From: G963665185 sp049723905
GTDB lineage: Bacteria > Desulfobacterota > Desulfovibrionia > Desulfovibrionales > Desulfovibrionaceae
Assembly: GCF_049723905.1 (NCBI RefSeq)
Contig: NZ_JBJKFD010000001.1
Span: 1,426,001 to 1,490,000 of the forward strand
DNA length: 64,000 nucleotides
Direction: 5' to 3'
Made by a program: the position numbers and the translations under genes. This document shows positions 8,602 through 17,338 of this stretch, piece by piece. The notes under the pieces are model-generated. The model was given only the letters and a program-made list of their open reading frames with translations. It was not told the origin of the DNA and did no database searches. Every line of letters begins with the position of its first letter. Positions within the stretch are counted from its first letter, which is position 1.

Positions 8602-9363
8602 CTATTTTCTTTTACGGCGAAAAATCTGCTCAGAAAAAATCTGTTTCACAGCGGTGATGCCCATTTTACGGCGCAGAAAGCCAAGCTGATTCTGGAGCGG
8701 AAGGTTCTTTGGACAGACGTCCTCGCAGGCCAGCAGGCCCATACAGCCGAAAATTCCTTCATCGTTGCCGATAACCTCAAAATAGTCGGCATTGGTCCGC
8801 TCGTCACGCGGGTCCACCAAAAACCGGGCAATGCGGTTGAGGGCGGCCGCGCCCATGAAGTCTCCCCGCAACCGGGCCGTACCGCAGGCGCTCACACAGC
8901 AGCCGCATTCGATGCAGCGCTCCAGCTCGTAAATATCCTCGGCCACGGCATTGTCCATGCGCTCCTCAATGGCCGCAGGATCGAACCGTTTGGAGGTGTG
9001 CACCCAGGACTCGGTCTTGTCGTACATCTCCCGGAACCAAACGCCCGTATCCACGGAAAGATCGCCCACCAGCTTGAAAACCGGCAGCGGAAGCAGCGTG
9101 ATGTCGTCGGAAAGGTCCTTGGTTTTGGTCTTGCAGGCCAAACCGGGACGTCCGTTGATGACCATGGCGCAGGCACCGCATATGGCGGCCCGGCAGCAGA
9201 AATCAAATTGCAGGCTGGGGTCCTGCTCCTCGCGGATGCGATTGAGCGCAATAAACAGGGTCATGTTCTCGGTCTCGTCCAGTACGAACGGCTGCACATG
9301 CGGAAAGGATTTGTCGTCCTCGGGATTGTAGCGGAATACGTTTATCTTCAGCAGTCTGCCCAT
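8602..9363 (-). CDS. frdB: Fumarate reductase/succinate dehydrogenase iron-sulfur subunit (253 aa)
   Basis: This subunit passes electrons between the quinone-facing cytochrome b and the flavoprotein. The N-terminal plant-type [2Fe-2S] domain shows C57, C62, C65 and C77 (CCRAAICGAC, then GLACKTK). The C-terminal ferredoxin part shows CIECGCCVSAC (C150-C160) and GCMGLLACEDVCP (C207-C217) for the 4Fe and 3Fe clusters. The length and cysteine pattern are those of the Wolinella-type enzyme. The gene lies 45 bases after frdA and 23 before fumA, in one leftward operon. The sequence cannot say whether the complex runs as reductase or dehydrogenase in vivo. Confidence 0.95.
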   Translation of the reverse strand: MGRLLKINVFRYNPEDDKSFPHVQPFVLDETENMTLFIALNRIREEQDPSLQFDFCCRAAICGACAMVINGRPGLACKTKTKDLSDDITLLPLPVFKLVGDLSVDTGVWFREMYDKTESWVHTSKRFDPAAIEERMDNAVAEDIYELERCIECGCCVSACGTARLRGDFMGAAALNRIARFLVDPRDERTNADYFEVIGNDEGIFGCMGLLACEDVCPKNLPLQNQLGFLRRKMGITAVKQIFSEQIFRRKRK

Positions 9364-9408
9364 TGTGGTCTGTCCTTATGCGTGGAGCGTGGTGCGTGCT
9401 TTTACGCG

Positions 9409-11256
9409 TTACTCGGGCTTGGTCTTGATGGATGTGGAAGCGGCAGGAATGATTTTACCGCCGCCATATCCACGTTCTCCCGGAGGCATCTCATAGTAGG
9501 GAGTGGGAGCTTCGTACTTGAGCTTGGGCATGCCCGCGCCCTCCGGCCAATAGGCCAGGGTACGCTTGAGCCATTTCTTGTCGTTGCGTTCGGGGTAGTC
9601 TTCACGCGTGTGGCTGCCCCGGCTTTCCGTGCGGGCCAGCGCCGCCACGGCAATGTTCAATGCCAGACGGACCTGCCCCTTTATCTTGAGGGCGTCGGCC
9701 AGTTCCGGGTTGGCTCCGGCACCTGTGGAGCGCAGCCCCACCCTTTCGGCCCGGTCGTACACTTCCTGGAGCGTGCGCACGCAGGTTTCCAAATCCTTGC
9801 CGTTGCGGAAGACGAAGCAGCCTTCCATAAGTGCTTCCTGCATGGCCGTGCGCACCTTGTACACGTTCTCGGAACCGTTCGCGCCTTTAACAAGGGCGTC
9901 GATGCGTTCCTGCTGTTTTTTTCCGGCATCACGTACCAGGGACGACTTGAAAACAACGTCGTGCCCTTTAAGAAACTCTGCTATTTTCGCGCCCACTATG
10001 CCACCCGCCACGACTGTTTCGGCCAGGGAATTGCCGCCCAGACGGTTGAAGCCGTGCATGTCCCAGCAGGCGGCCTCGCCCGCCGAAAACAGTCCCTTAA
10101 GCCCGTACGCGGCACCGTCCTTGTTGGTACGGATGCCCGCCATGGTATAGTGCTGGGTGGGGCGCACCGGAATAAGCTGGGTGTGCGGGTCGATCCCCAA
10201 AAAGTTGTGGCATATCTCGTCCACCTCGCGCAGCTTGGTGGAGATGTGCTTGTTGCCCAGATGGCGGATGTCCAGCCAGAGGTGCTCGCCGTATGCGCCC
10301 ACCACGCCCTTGCCCGCGCGCATGTGTTCGGTCATGCGCCGCGAGACAACGTCGCGCGAGGCCAGCTCGGCCTTTTCCGGCTCGTAGATCTGCATGAATC
10401 GTTCTTCGTTCACGTCCAGCAGGGTTCCGCCGTCGCCCCGGCACCCTTCGGTCACCAGAATATCCGTGGGAACAATGCCCGTGGGGTGAAACTGGATGGC
10501 TTCGGGATTGCCGATAGGTACCAACCCCGTATCCTGGGCAATGATATGCCCCCCGCCCTGGCAGATGACAGCATTGGTGGTGGCCTTGTAGATGCGTCCG
10601 AACCCGCCGGTACAGAGGGCCGTGGCCCGGGCAAGATAGGCTTCCAACCGCCCTGTACGCAAAGAACGTACAATAGCCCCAAGGCAGACATCTCCGTCAT
10701 GGATAAGGGAAATGGCCTCGCAACGGTCGCGCACGTCAATGCCGAGCTGGGCGCAACGGTTGTCCATGGTGCACATGACCGCATGGCCCGTACCATCCGA
10801 GGTATAACAGGTACGCCACTTGGCCGTGCCGCCAAAGGACCGGGCCGTGATCAGCCCTTCCTTTTCCGGCTCCTCGTACTTTTCGAACTTTTCCCCGCCC
10901 TTGAAATAAAAGGACTTGCCCGGAACAACGCGGTTCCAGGGCACTCCCCAATGGGCCAGCCGCCGCATTTCTATGGGAGCGGTGTCTGCAAACAGACGGG
11001 CGACTTCCTGGTCACACCCCCAGTCCGATCCTTTGACCGTGTCTGCAAAGTGAGTGTCTGGACAGTCGTCCTTGCCTTTGGCGCAATTGCCGAGTGCGGC
11101 CTGCATGCCCCCCTGTGCGGCCGACGAATGGGAACGGCGGGCGGGCACGATGGACAGCACCGTGGCGTTGAATCCGGCCCCGGCCACCTCGGCGGCGATA
11201 CGTTCGCCAGCCAGACCGGCCCCTATGACCAGGAGATCGGAATAGAAGGTCTGCAT
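9409..11256 (-). CDS. frdA: Fumarate reductase/succinate dehydrogenase flavoprotein subunit (615 aa)
   Basis: The catalytic subunit. It has an N-terminal FAD-binding GAGLAGERIAAE. H43 in RSHSSAAQGG is the expected covalent flavin attachment site. Active-site regions include QFHPTGI, the catalytic-arginine segment around SRRMTEHMRAGKGV, and the C-terminal FAD segment GLFSAGEAACWDMHGFNRLG followed by GNSLAETVVAG. Its length (615) is slightly short of Wolinella FrdA. It lies 13 bases after frdC and before frdB, the C-A-B order of the Wolinella/Desulfovibrio type. It interconverts succinate and fumarate and works with menaquinone through the other two subunits. Confidence 0.96.
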   Translation of the reverse strand: MQTFYSDLLVIGAGLAGERIAAEVAGAGFNATVLSIVPARRSHSSAAQGGMQAALGNCAKGKDDCPDTHFADTVKGSDWGCDQEVARLFADTAPIEMRRLAHWGVPWNRVVPGKSFYFKGGEKFEKYEEPEKEGLITARSFGGTAKWRTCYTSDGTGHAVMCTMDNRCAQLGIDVRDRCEAISLIHDGDVCLGAIVRSLRTGRLEAYLARATALCTGGFGRIYKATTNAVICQGGGHIIAQDTGLVPIGNPEAIQFHPTGIVPTDILVTEGCRGDGGTLLDVNEERFMQIYEPEKAELASRDVVSRRMTEHMRAGKGVVGAYGEHLWLDIRHLGNKHISTKLREVDEICHNFLGIDPHTQLIPVRPTQHYTMAGIRTNKDGAAYGLKGLFSAGEAACWDMHGFNRLGGNSLAETVVAGGIVGAKIAEFLKGHDVVFKSSLVRDAGKKQQERIDALVKGANGSENVYKVRTAMQEALMEGCFVFRNGKDLETCVRTLQEVYDRAERVGLRSTGAGANPELADALKIKGQVRLALNIAVAALARTESRGSHTREDYPERNDKKWLKRTLAYWPEGAGMPKLKYEAPTPYYEMPPGERGYGGGKIIPAASTSIKTKPE

Positions 11257-11269
11257 GATGTGGTCCCTT

Positions 11270-11920
11270 TTATGCGGTCAAGGTCAGGAAGCGAAGGAGC
11301 GTGATGATTCCGATGACGATAAAAATGCCGAACAGGATATTCTCGGCCTTGTGTGCGCCTTCCCTGTTTGCACTTTTAATAAAGCCCCACTTCACCCCTA
11401 TGCGGTAAAAGCCGATGGAGACGTGCAGTTCGACCATGGGCAGAAGGATGAGATAGAAAACGAACCAGAAGCCCCCCTGGATGCGGGCGGCTGATTTTGC
11501 GGCAGTGATGGGCAGGTCTGTCAGCACGACCCACATGTGAATGGCGCCCATGATAAGAATCACCATGGCGGTCACCACCTGGACGATCCACAGCCAGGTA
11601 TCGCGGTGGCGGAGCATCCTGGCATGGGCCAGGGCAATCTTCTGGCTGTCTGCGCGAAAGGGAATCTTGCGCGCGGCCAGAAAAAAATGAAAAAGGAAAC
11701 ACAGGAAAATAAGCGGTCCGCCCACCTGCGCCATGTAGGTCCGCTCGAAAAAACCGGCAATGGCGTTCATCACTCCGGAACCGACCACAACCGACGAGAC
11801 CAGAATCATGTGGCACCACATGAAAAGTATGAGTGCCGCGCCCGTAAGCATCTGAAGCCAATCGTAAAACGCATCGCGCTTGCTTGGAAGCACGACATGC
11901 ATGGTTGAATCTACAGACAT
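11270..11920 (-). CDS. frdC: Fumarate reductase diheme cytochrome b subunit (216 aa)
   Basis: Membrane anchor of the Frd complex with five predicted helices. Four histidines at H37, H78, H128 and H166 match in order and spacing the two-haem ligands of Wolinella succinogenes FrdC (H44, H93, H143, H182). A glutamate two residues before the last ligand (E164 in VELHVSIGFYR) sits where Wolinella has E180, the residue of the proposed transmembrane proton route. The start at 11920 is preferred over an upstream in-frame codon because GGAGGGGACGG directly precedes it. It is the first gene of frdCAB-fumAB, so the promoter should lie in the divergent gap up to 12167. Confidence 0.93.
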   Translation of the reverse strand: MSVDSTMHVVLPSKRDAFYDWLQMLTGAALILFMWCHMILVSSVVVGSGVMNAIAGFFERTYMAQVGGPLIFLCFLFHFFLAARKIPFRADSQKIALAHARMLRHRDTWLWIVQVVTAMVILIMGAIHMWVVLTDLPITAAKSAARIQGGFWFVFYLILLPMVELHVSIGFYRIGVKWGFIKSANREGAHKAENILFGIFIVIGIITLLRFLTLTA

Positions 11921-12167
11921 CCGTCCCCTCCGATGAAAAATGAGGAAAACAAAAACGGCTTTTGGCAAAGACATACTCTCTGCAAAAAAACCTTTTCCGC
12001 ACCCCGATTCCCCCGCGAATCAACATTCGGCAAGGATTCCGAGGTTGTGAAATTCTGCGGTGTTACGCCCCCTTTGTCAATCGCTTGTCTTCGCAGGAAG
12101 GAATGGCTAAACATGGCGTGATTTCTCACTTATGAAAAGTCCGTCAATACTGCGCCAAGGAGAAGAG

Positions 12168-13163
12168 ATGCGCTACATATACAACGTGGAAACCCGCCCC
12201 AGTTTCAACCTGGCTGCAGAGGAATGGCTTCTGCACAATACGGATCAGGACGTTTTCATGCTGTGGCGCAACGCTCCGGCAGTCATCGTGGGCCGCAACC
12301 AAAATACAGCTGCCGAGATAGACGAGGAGTACGTCCGCACCAACAATATTTCCGTCATCCGGCGTATGACCGGTGGCGGGGCCGTATTCCACGATCTGGG
12401 CAATGTGAACTTCACCTTTCTGCACCTGGGCAACACCAACAAGGGCATCGACTTTCACCGTTTTACCGAGCCGGTCCTGGGCGCCCTGCAAGGCATGGGC
12501 GTGCCCTGCGCCTTTGACGGACGCAACGACCTGGTCATTGAAGGCAAAAAGTTTTCCGGCAATGCCCAGCTTATAGAAAACGACCGTATTCTCCATCACG
12601 GCACCCTGCTTTTTGCCGCCCAGATGACGGACATGTCCTCTGCACTGCGGGTCAACCCGGTAAAATACAGCGACAAGGCCGTAAAGAGCATACGCAAGCG
12701 CGTTACCAATATTTCGTCGCATCTGCCCAAAGCCGACCCGTCCGGGGACGTTATGGATGTTACGGAGTTCATCCGGCGGATGATACAGGCGGTCTCCGGC
12801 AGCCGGGACGTGGAAGCCCTGGATCTGCTGCCCGAGGAAAAGGAAGCCATCCGGGATCTGGAAAAAATGAAGTACGCAACCTGGGAATGGAATTACGGTC
12901 AATCGCCCACGTACGGCTTTACACGGAGCACCCGCACCAAGGGCGGCACCGTGGAAGCCCACTTGAACGTATCCAGGGGAATCATTCAGGAAGCGCGCAT
13001 ATACGGCGATTTTTTCGGCGAACGCCCCATTGACGATCTGGCAGCGCTGCTGCATGGCTGCCCGCACGAACGGGAAGCGCTGCTGCGCATTCTGGACGGG
13101 GTGAATGTGGGCCAGTACGTGCTGGGCGTGGACGCGCCAACCCTGGTGGAATGTCTTTTCTGA
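12168..13163 (+). CDS. lplA: Lipoate-protein ligase A (331 aa)
   Basis: Attaches lipoate to lipoyl domains (2-oxoacid dehydrogenases or glycine cleavage H protein) through lipoyl-AMP. Visible motifs are RNAPAVIVGRNQNTAAEID and RRMTGGGAVFHDLGNVNFTF for the substrate pocket, and KKFSGNAQLIENDRILHHG with the conserved lysine. A C-terminal accessory domain follows, starting near residue 235. The start at 12168 is preferred over 12132 because AAGGAG lies five bases upstream. It is divergent from the frd operon. No lipoyl-carrying enzyme is encoded in this window, so its partner is elsewhere. Confidence 0.93.
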   Translation: MRYIYNVETRPSFNLAAEEWLLHNTDQDVFMLWRNAPAVIVGRNQNTAAEIDEEYVRTNNISVIRRMTGGGAVFHDLGNVNFTFLHLGNTNKGIDFHRFTEPVLGALQGMGVPCAFDGRNDLVIEGKKFSGNAQLIENDRILHHGTLLFAAQMTDMSSALRVNPVKYSDKAVKSIRKRVTNISSHLPKADPSGDVMDVTEFIRRMIQAVSGSRDVEALDLLPEEKEAIRDLEKMKYATWEWNYGQSPTYGFTRSTRTKGGTVEAHLNVSRGIIQEARIYGDFFGERPIDDLAALLHGCPHEREALLRILDGVNVGQYVLGVDAPTLVECLF

Positions 13164-13173
13164 AAAATATGCA

Positions 13174-13214
13174 GTCAGTCCCCGCACCGGGAACCACAAG
13201 GTGCGGGGACTGAC
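13174..13214. terminator. Hairpin between convergent lplA and tunR
   Basis: Perfect 15-bp inverted repeat, GTCAGTCCCCGCACC at 13174-13188 and its complement at 13200-13214, with an 11-base loop. It lies between two converging genes. The minus-strand side is followed within eight bases by a T-run (ATATTTTTC), so it can serve tunR. The plus side lacks a T-run but may still act as a stem-loop end for lplA mRNA. Confidence 0.6.
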
Positions 13215-13237
13215 GCCCGCCCACGATCACACGTCGT

Positions 13238-14293
13238 CTATACGGTGTTCAGCACCAGGGACAGGGCCTTGAACCGAAACTCCACCCGGTCCCCTATTTT
13301 CAATTCCATATCTGTGGCGCTCTGTGCGGAAATGAGTGCGCAGACCTTGATTCCCGTGGGGCTTTCCCCGGAAATTTCGGCAATCACCCCGTCGTCCTTG
13401 ATGAGCATTATATCGGCTTCCACCACATTGCGCGTACTGCCCGGTCCACCTCCCAACCGGAACACGTTGACGTGCGGCGCCTTGATGGTGGCTGCCACGG
13501 GTGTACCCGGATGCAGGTCAAGGTTGTGCAGACTCTGCGTGGTAATGATGGCACAGAACGGTGTACCGTCGGCAGTCTCCATCAGTACTTCGCTCATCAC
13601 CATTTCTTCGTGCGTTTCCGTAACATGGCCCATGAACGTATTTCGCGCACTGGTCCGCCGCCCCAGATTATCGGTGGCCTGACGCCGCACAATGGAAAGG
13701 GCGTCGCCATCCGTAAATTCCTGGAAGACGCTTGTCAGATCGGTGGAAGCCTGCCCCAGGGCAACACGTGCCACAGGCAGGGGCACACCGCTGCGCAGCA
13801 TCTCCACGGCCCGGCTGTTCCGCAGCACACGCGGGGTAACGTATTCCTTGGGCAGTCCGCAGGCTTTTGCCCGCTCGTAAAAAACACGCCGCACATAGCC
13901 GGGGTCGAAGTGGAAAAAACTCCCCCGGACCTGTGAAGCCATGGGACTTTCCAACTGCTTTTCCAGTTCCAGGGCCACCTCGCGCGGCAAAGGAACCTGC
14001 CGGGTCTGCCCGTTATGTTCCAGGTGGACCAACGCCTGTTTGAAGTCGAAGGCCGTACAGTCGTCCAGCTTCAGCACCTCGCCCAACCGTGCGCCACTGT
14101 AGCGCAAAACAATATACAGCATCCGCATGCGCTCGCGCGAACGTTGGCTGTCCGCCCGCTTCGCCCTGTCACGCCATGCAGTAAACTCATCCAAAAGCAG
14201 ATCCATCTGGTCGGCATCCAGATGACGGATATCCGCAGGCACAGCGAAAACCTCGCTGGGGTGTATCCGTTTTCTATCGGGGAATTGTTTCAT
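13238..14293 (-). CDS. tunR: TunR-like tungstate/molybdate-responsive regulator: inactive integrase fold plus two TOBE domains (351 aa)
   Basis: Residues 20-205 resemble a tyrosine recombinase catalytic domain and 216-350 are two TOBE/Mop oxyanion-binding domains (ARNTFMGHVTETHEEMVMSEV, then STRNVVEADIMLIKDDG). This architecture is that of TunR, described in Desulfovibrio as a tungstate-responsive regulator of transport genes. The recombinase site has decayed: the first arginine is present (R69 in SGARLGE), the HxxR box reads TPRVLRNS, the LGH box reads LGQ (179-181), and the tyrosine is F190. So it should bind DNA without cutting it. It is divergent from modA, so the 145-base gap probably holds its operator. 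The modC here lacks a TOBE domain, which leaves sensing to this protein. Confidence 0.88.
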   Translation of the reverse strand: MKQFPDRKRIHPSEVFAVPADIRHLDADQMDLLLDEFTAWRDRAKRADSQRSRERMRMLYIVLRYSGARLGEVLKLDDCTAFDFKQALVHLEHNGQTRQVPLPREVALELEKQLESPMASQVRGSFFHFDPGYVRRVFYERAKACGLPKEYVTPRVLRNSRAVEMLRSGVPLPVARVALGQASTDLTSVFQEFTDGDALSIVRRQATDNLGRRTSARNTFMGHVTETHEEMVMSEVLMETADGTPFCAIITTQSLHNLDLHPGTPVAATIKAPHVNVFRLGGGPGSTRNVVEADIMLIKDDGVIAEISGESPTGIKVCALISAQSATDMELKIGDRVEFRFKALSLVLNTV

Positions 14294-14438
14294 TCACAGT
14301 CCTCTGTCACGCTTTCTCCTATTCTCGTGACCGGATTGAGAAATAATCCGGAACAACGCATAGGTTGCTGTAATTGGTATAGTCAAATTCACCCGGACGC
14401 AATCCGTTTGCACCCGCCCACGCTTAAGGAGACACCCC
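14294..14438. promoter_or_regulatory. Divergent control region between tunR and modABC
   Basis: 145 bases between the tunR start and the modA start, much AT-richer than its flanks in the middle. It must contain promoters in both directions and probably the TunR operator, since TunR-type proteins control adjacent transport genes. I could not identify a palindrome convincing enough to name as the operator. The modA ribosome site AAGGAG is at 14426-14431. Confidence 0.5.
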
Positions 14439-15182
14439 ATGAAACACCGCTCTACATTTCTTGCGCTGGTTCTTGCGGCTTTGCTGCTTGTGCCCGCCAC
14501 CTCAAAGGCTGCCGATCTGCTGATAGCCCAGGCCGCCAACTTCATGCCCGCCATGAAGGAAATCATCCCCGCATTCCAAAAAGCCACCGGCCTTGAAGTC
14601 CAGGCCAGCTATTCCTCCACCGGCAAACTCTACGGTCAGATCATCAACGACGCTCCGTTCGATGTCTTCCTGGCTGCCGACGAACGCCGCCCGGCCAAGC
14701 TGTTTGCCGACGGACAGAGCGAAAAGCCTTTCGTATACGCCAGGGGACAGATTGTTCTTTGGTCCCTGGACAAGAACAACTGCAAGAAAGATTGGAAAGG
14801 CGTACTCCTTTCGCCCTCCGTCAAAAAGATCGCCATAGCCAATACCGAAACAGCTCCCTACGGAACCGCGGCCATGAAGGCCATGCAAAAGGCAAATGTC
14901 TGGGAGGACGTGCAGTCCAAGCTCGCCTACGGCCAGTCCATTGCCCAGGTCTTTCACTTTGCCGTTACCGGCAGTGCCGACGTAGGCTTTTGCGCCTACT
15001 CCTCCGTCTTCACCGACGAGGGCAAAAAAGGCTGTTTCACGGTCATCGACAACGCGCCCCTGGTTATCCAGTCGGCCTGTGTGCTTAAAAAGGCTCCCCA
15101 TCCCGACGCTGCCGCCAAGTTCGTAAAGTTCCTGTCCACTCCCGAAGTGCAGGCCATCAAGAACAAGTACGGCTACAAATAG
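14439..15182 (+). CDS. modA: Molybdate/tungstate ABC transporter, periplasmic binding protein (247 aa)
   Basis: Captures molybdate (or tungstate) in the periplasm for ModBC. It has a signal peptide at about 1-24 (LVLAALLLVPATSKA, then AD). Family motifs are ANFMPAMKEIIPAFQKATG, YSSTGKLYGQI, PFDVFLAADERRP, IANTETAPYGTAA and the C-terminal FVKFLSTPEVQAI. ATG at 14439 is preceded by AAGGAG. It is the first gene of a rightward operon divergent from tunR. Sequence alone does not separate molybdate from tungstate; both are plausible, because sulfate reducers use tungsten or molybdenum formate dehydrogenases. Confidence 0.93.
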   Translation: MKHRSTFLALVLAALLLVPATSKAADLLIAQAANFMPAMKEIIPAFQKATGLEVQASYSSTGKLYGQIINDAPFDVFLAADERRPAKLFADGQSEKPFVYARGQIVLWSLDKNNCKKDWKGVLLSPSVKKIAIANTETAPYGTAAMKAMQKANVWEDVQSKLAYGQSIAQVFHFAVTGSADVGFCAYSSVFTDEGKKGCFTVIDNAPLVIQSACVLKKAPHPDAAAKFVKFLSTPEVQAIKNKYGYK

Positions 15183-15190
15183 AAACCGTC

Positions 15191-15844
15191 ATGGATTGGG
15201 TTCCTCTGCTTCTGTCCGCGAAACTGGCGGTGCTGACCATGATCTGCATCCCGATTTTCGCGGCTCCAATAGCTTATGCTCTGGCTTTCAGCCAGTTTCC
15301 GGGAAAATCGCTCTTTGATGCCCTGGTCAGCCTGCCCATGGTCCTTCCGCCCACCGTGCTCGGCTTCGGCCTGCTGGTGGTCATGGGACCGCAGGGCGGG
15401 CTGGGAAGCCTCTGGGAGGCCGCGTTCAACCAACGGCTGGTTTTCAGTTTCACAGCCGTTCTGCTGGCCTCCCTGGTCTTCAACCTGCCGTTTGCCGTGC
15501 AGCCCTTGCGGGCCTCGTTCGAAAAGCTGGACTCGCGCCTGCTGGAAAGTGCGGCAATTCTCGGGCTCTCCCCGCTGGCAGTGTTCCTGCGGGTGGTACT
15601 GCCCAACAGCATCGGCGGACTCGCCGCCTCGTCCATCCTTGTGTTTGCGCACAGTCTGGGCGAATTCGGCGTCATCCTCATGGTGGGCGGCAGCATTCCT
15701 GGACAGACGAAAGTCGCTTCCATCGCAATATTCGAAGCTGTGGAAGCTCTGCGTTTCGACGACGCCTTTCGCATGTCCATGGCTCTTATCCCGATAAGTT
15801 TTCTGGTTCTCGTCGTTATCAACCATCTCAACAGGAGGCGCTGA
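15191..15844 (+). CDS. modB: Molybdate ABC transporter permease (217 aa)
   Basis: Inner-membrane permease of the binding-protein-dependent type with about five helices. The cytoplasmic coupling loop reads ESAAILGLSPLAVFLRVVLP, the EAA motif that docks the ATPase. FDALVSLPMVLPPTVLGFGL is typical of ModB. It lies eight bases after modA with a weak ribosome site, and its TGA shares a base with the modC ATG. The length is normal for the family. Confidence 0.93.
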   Translation: MDWVPLLLSAKLAVLTMICIPIFAAPIAYALAFSQFPGKSLFDALVSLPMVLPPTVLGFGLLVVMGPQGGLGSLWEAAFNQRLVFSFTAVLLASLVFNLPFAVQPLRASFEKLDSRLLESAAILGLSPLAVFLRVVLPNSIGGLAASSILVFAHSLGEFGVILMVGGSIPGQTKVASIAIFEAVEALRFDDAFRMSMALIPISFLVLVVINHLNRRR

Positions 15845-16563
15845 TGGCTCTGCGAGTGCAAATAACCAAACAGCTCCCCCACTTCGAACTGGACGTCCAA
15901 CTGGAATGTCCAAGCGGCGGCCTGACCGCCATCGTAGGCCCTTCGGGATCGGGAAAAACAACCCTGGTCCGCGTTGTGGCAGGGCTGGAGCGTCCCGACC
16001 ATGGGAACATCACCCTGGGGGATAAGACCTGGGTGGACGTGAAAAGCAAAGCTTTTCTTCCTCCGCAAAAGCGCAAGGTGGGATTCGTCTTTCAGGAATA
16101 CACCCTCTTTCCCCACCTGAACGTACGTAAAAACGTGGCCTTTGCCGCAACGGACGAGGACAAGGTCGGCCGACTCCTGGACATGTTCGGCATCCGCCAT
16201 CTGGAAAACAGCAAGCCGCACCAGATTTCCGGTGGCGAACGCCAGCGTTGCGCCTTTTGCCAGGCGCTGGCCCGCGACCCCGACATTCTGCTGCTGGACG
16301 AACCGTTCTCCGCCCTGGACGTGGCTACCCGGGACACCCTGCGCCACGAACTCAGGAACCTGAAAGGCGACCTGGACATCCCCATGCTCTTCGTTACCCA
16401 CGACCTGGGCGAAGCCGAATTTTTGGGCGATGCCATCCTCCCCATTGTCAAAGGCCGCGTAACCCCCGACTGGCTGGCTCATCAGACACGCGCGGACATC
16501 CGCAACGAAGCGGAAACGCACGCCCTGCTCTGCCAACGCCTGCTGGCCAAAACCTGCTGCTGA
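15844..16563 (+). CDS. modC: Molybdate ABC transporter ATPase, short form without TOBE domain (239 aa)
   Basis: ATP-hydrolysing subunit. The Walker A is GPSGSGKTT (32-40), the signature ISGGERQR (128-135), the Walker B ILLLDEP (148-154), and the switch histidine lies in FVTHDLGEAE. Typical ModC proteins are about 350 residues because they carry a C-terminal TOBE/Mop domain. This one stops at 239 with a short tail ending AKTCC, so it lacks that regulatory domain. As the only ATPase in the operon, it may energise both permeases (15191-15844 and 17338-18009). Confidence 0.93.
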   Translation: MALRVQITKQLPHFELDVQLECPSGGLTAIVGPSGSGKTTLVRVVAGLERPDHGNITLGDKTWVDVKSKAFLPPQKRKVGFVFQEYTLFPHLNVRKNVAFAATDEDKVGRLLDMFGIRHLENSKPHQISGGERQRCAFCQALARDPDILLLDEPFSALDVATRDTLRHELRNLKGDLDIPMLFVTHDLGEAEFLGDAILPIVKGRVTPDWLAHQTRADIRNEAETHALLCQRLLAKTCC

Positions 16564-16588
16564 ACATCAACCAGCCAAGGACAGGAAC

Positions 16589-17338
16589 ATGAAACGCCTC
16601 TTCGTCTCCTCTCTGTGCATCCTCACTCTACTGGCAACTCTTTTTACCTTCTCCAACGTAGCGCCTGCCTCTGCCGCGGATTCGTTCGTCATCGCATCGG
16701 GAGCCGGCTACAAGAAGGTCGTCAACGCCCTGACCAAGGCCTATGAAAAGCAATCCGGCGTACAGGCGGACCGAATCTACGGCAACATGGCCAAAGTTAC
16801 CTCGCAGGCCAAAATGAGCGGCAAGGTGGACCTGGTTCTGGGTGCCAAATACTTTCTGGAAGCCGCAGGCCTGGACATGGGCCCCATGACCCCGATCGGC
16901 AAAGGCCCCCTGGTTATTGCCTGGGCCAAAGGCGTCAAGTTTGACGGCGACGCAACGTTTCTCGATGAAAAAATCGGCCGCATTGCCATTCCGGACCTGA
17001 AAAACGCCATTTACGGCCGTGCCGGCAAGCAATATCTGGACAACACCGGGCTGTATCCCAAAGTGAAGGATAAGCTGATCGTTGTGGCCACCATCCCGCA
17101 GGTCTTTTCCTATCTCATGGCCAAAGAGGTGGACCTGGGCTTTCTGAACAAAACACACGCCATGAACGTGGCGGATAAACTGGGCGGCTATGTTTTGGCC
17201 GATGAAAGCAAGTACGAGCCCATCGTCATTGCCGTCGGCAAAATGAACGACGCCCCGCACGGTGCCATTGCCGAAGGTTTCGTGGCGTTCCTCAAAACAC
17301 CGCAGGCACGCAAAATCATCACTGCCCACGGCCTGTAA
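16589..17338 (+). CDS. Second molybdate/tungstate-type substrate-binding protein (249 aa)
   Basis: A periplasmic oxyanion-binding protein distantly related to ModA. The signal peptide is at about 1-29 (NVAPASA-AD). It has ASGAGYKKVVNALTKAYEKQ, YGNMAKVTSQAKMSGKVDLV and IAIPDLKNAIYGRAGKQYL, which align with the ModA pattern of substrate loops, but it is clearly not a recent duplicate of the 14439-15182 protein. It is followed with a one-base overlap by its own permease and has no ATPase of its own. It may bind tungstate or a related oxyanion with a different affinity; this is inference. Confidence 0.85.
   Translation: MKRLFVSSLCILTLLATLFTFSNVAPASAADSFVIASGAGYKKVVNALTKAYEKQSGVQADRIYGNMAKVTSQAKMSGKVDLVLGAKYFLEAAGLDMGPMTPIGKGPLVIAWAKGVKFDGDATFLDEKIGRIAIPDLKNAIYGRAGKQYLDNTGLYPKVKDKLIVVATIPQVFSYLMAKEVDLGFLNKTHAMNVADKLGGYVLADESKYEPIVIAVGKMNDAPHGAIAEGFVAFLKTPQARKIITAHGL

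Noticed and set aside
13238..14293. Integrase gene marking a prophage or island
   Set aside because: Catalytic histidine and tyrosine positions are lost and two TOBE domains follow. It is a regulator beside its transport operon, not a recombinase of a mobile element.
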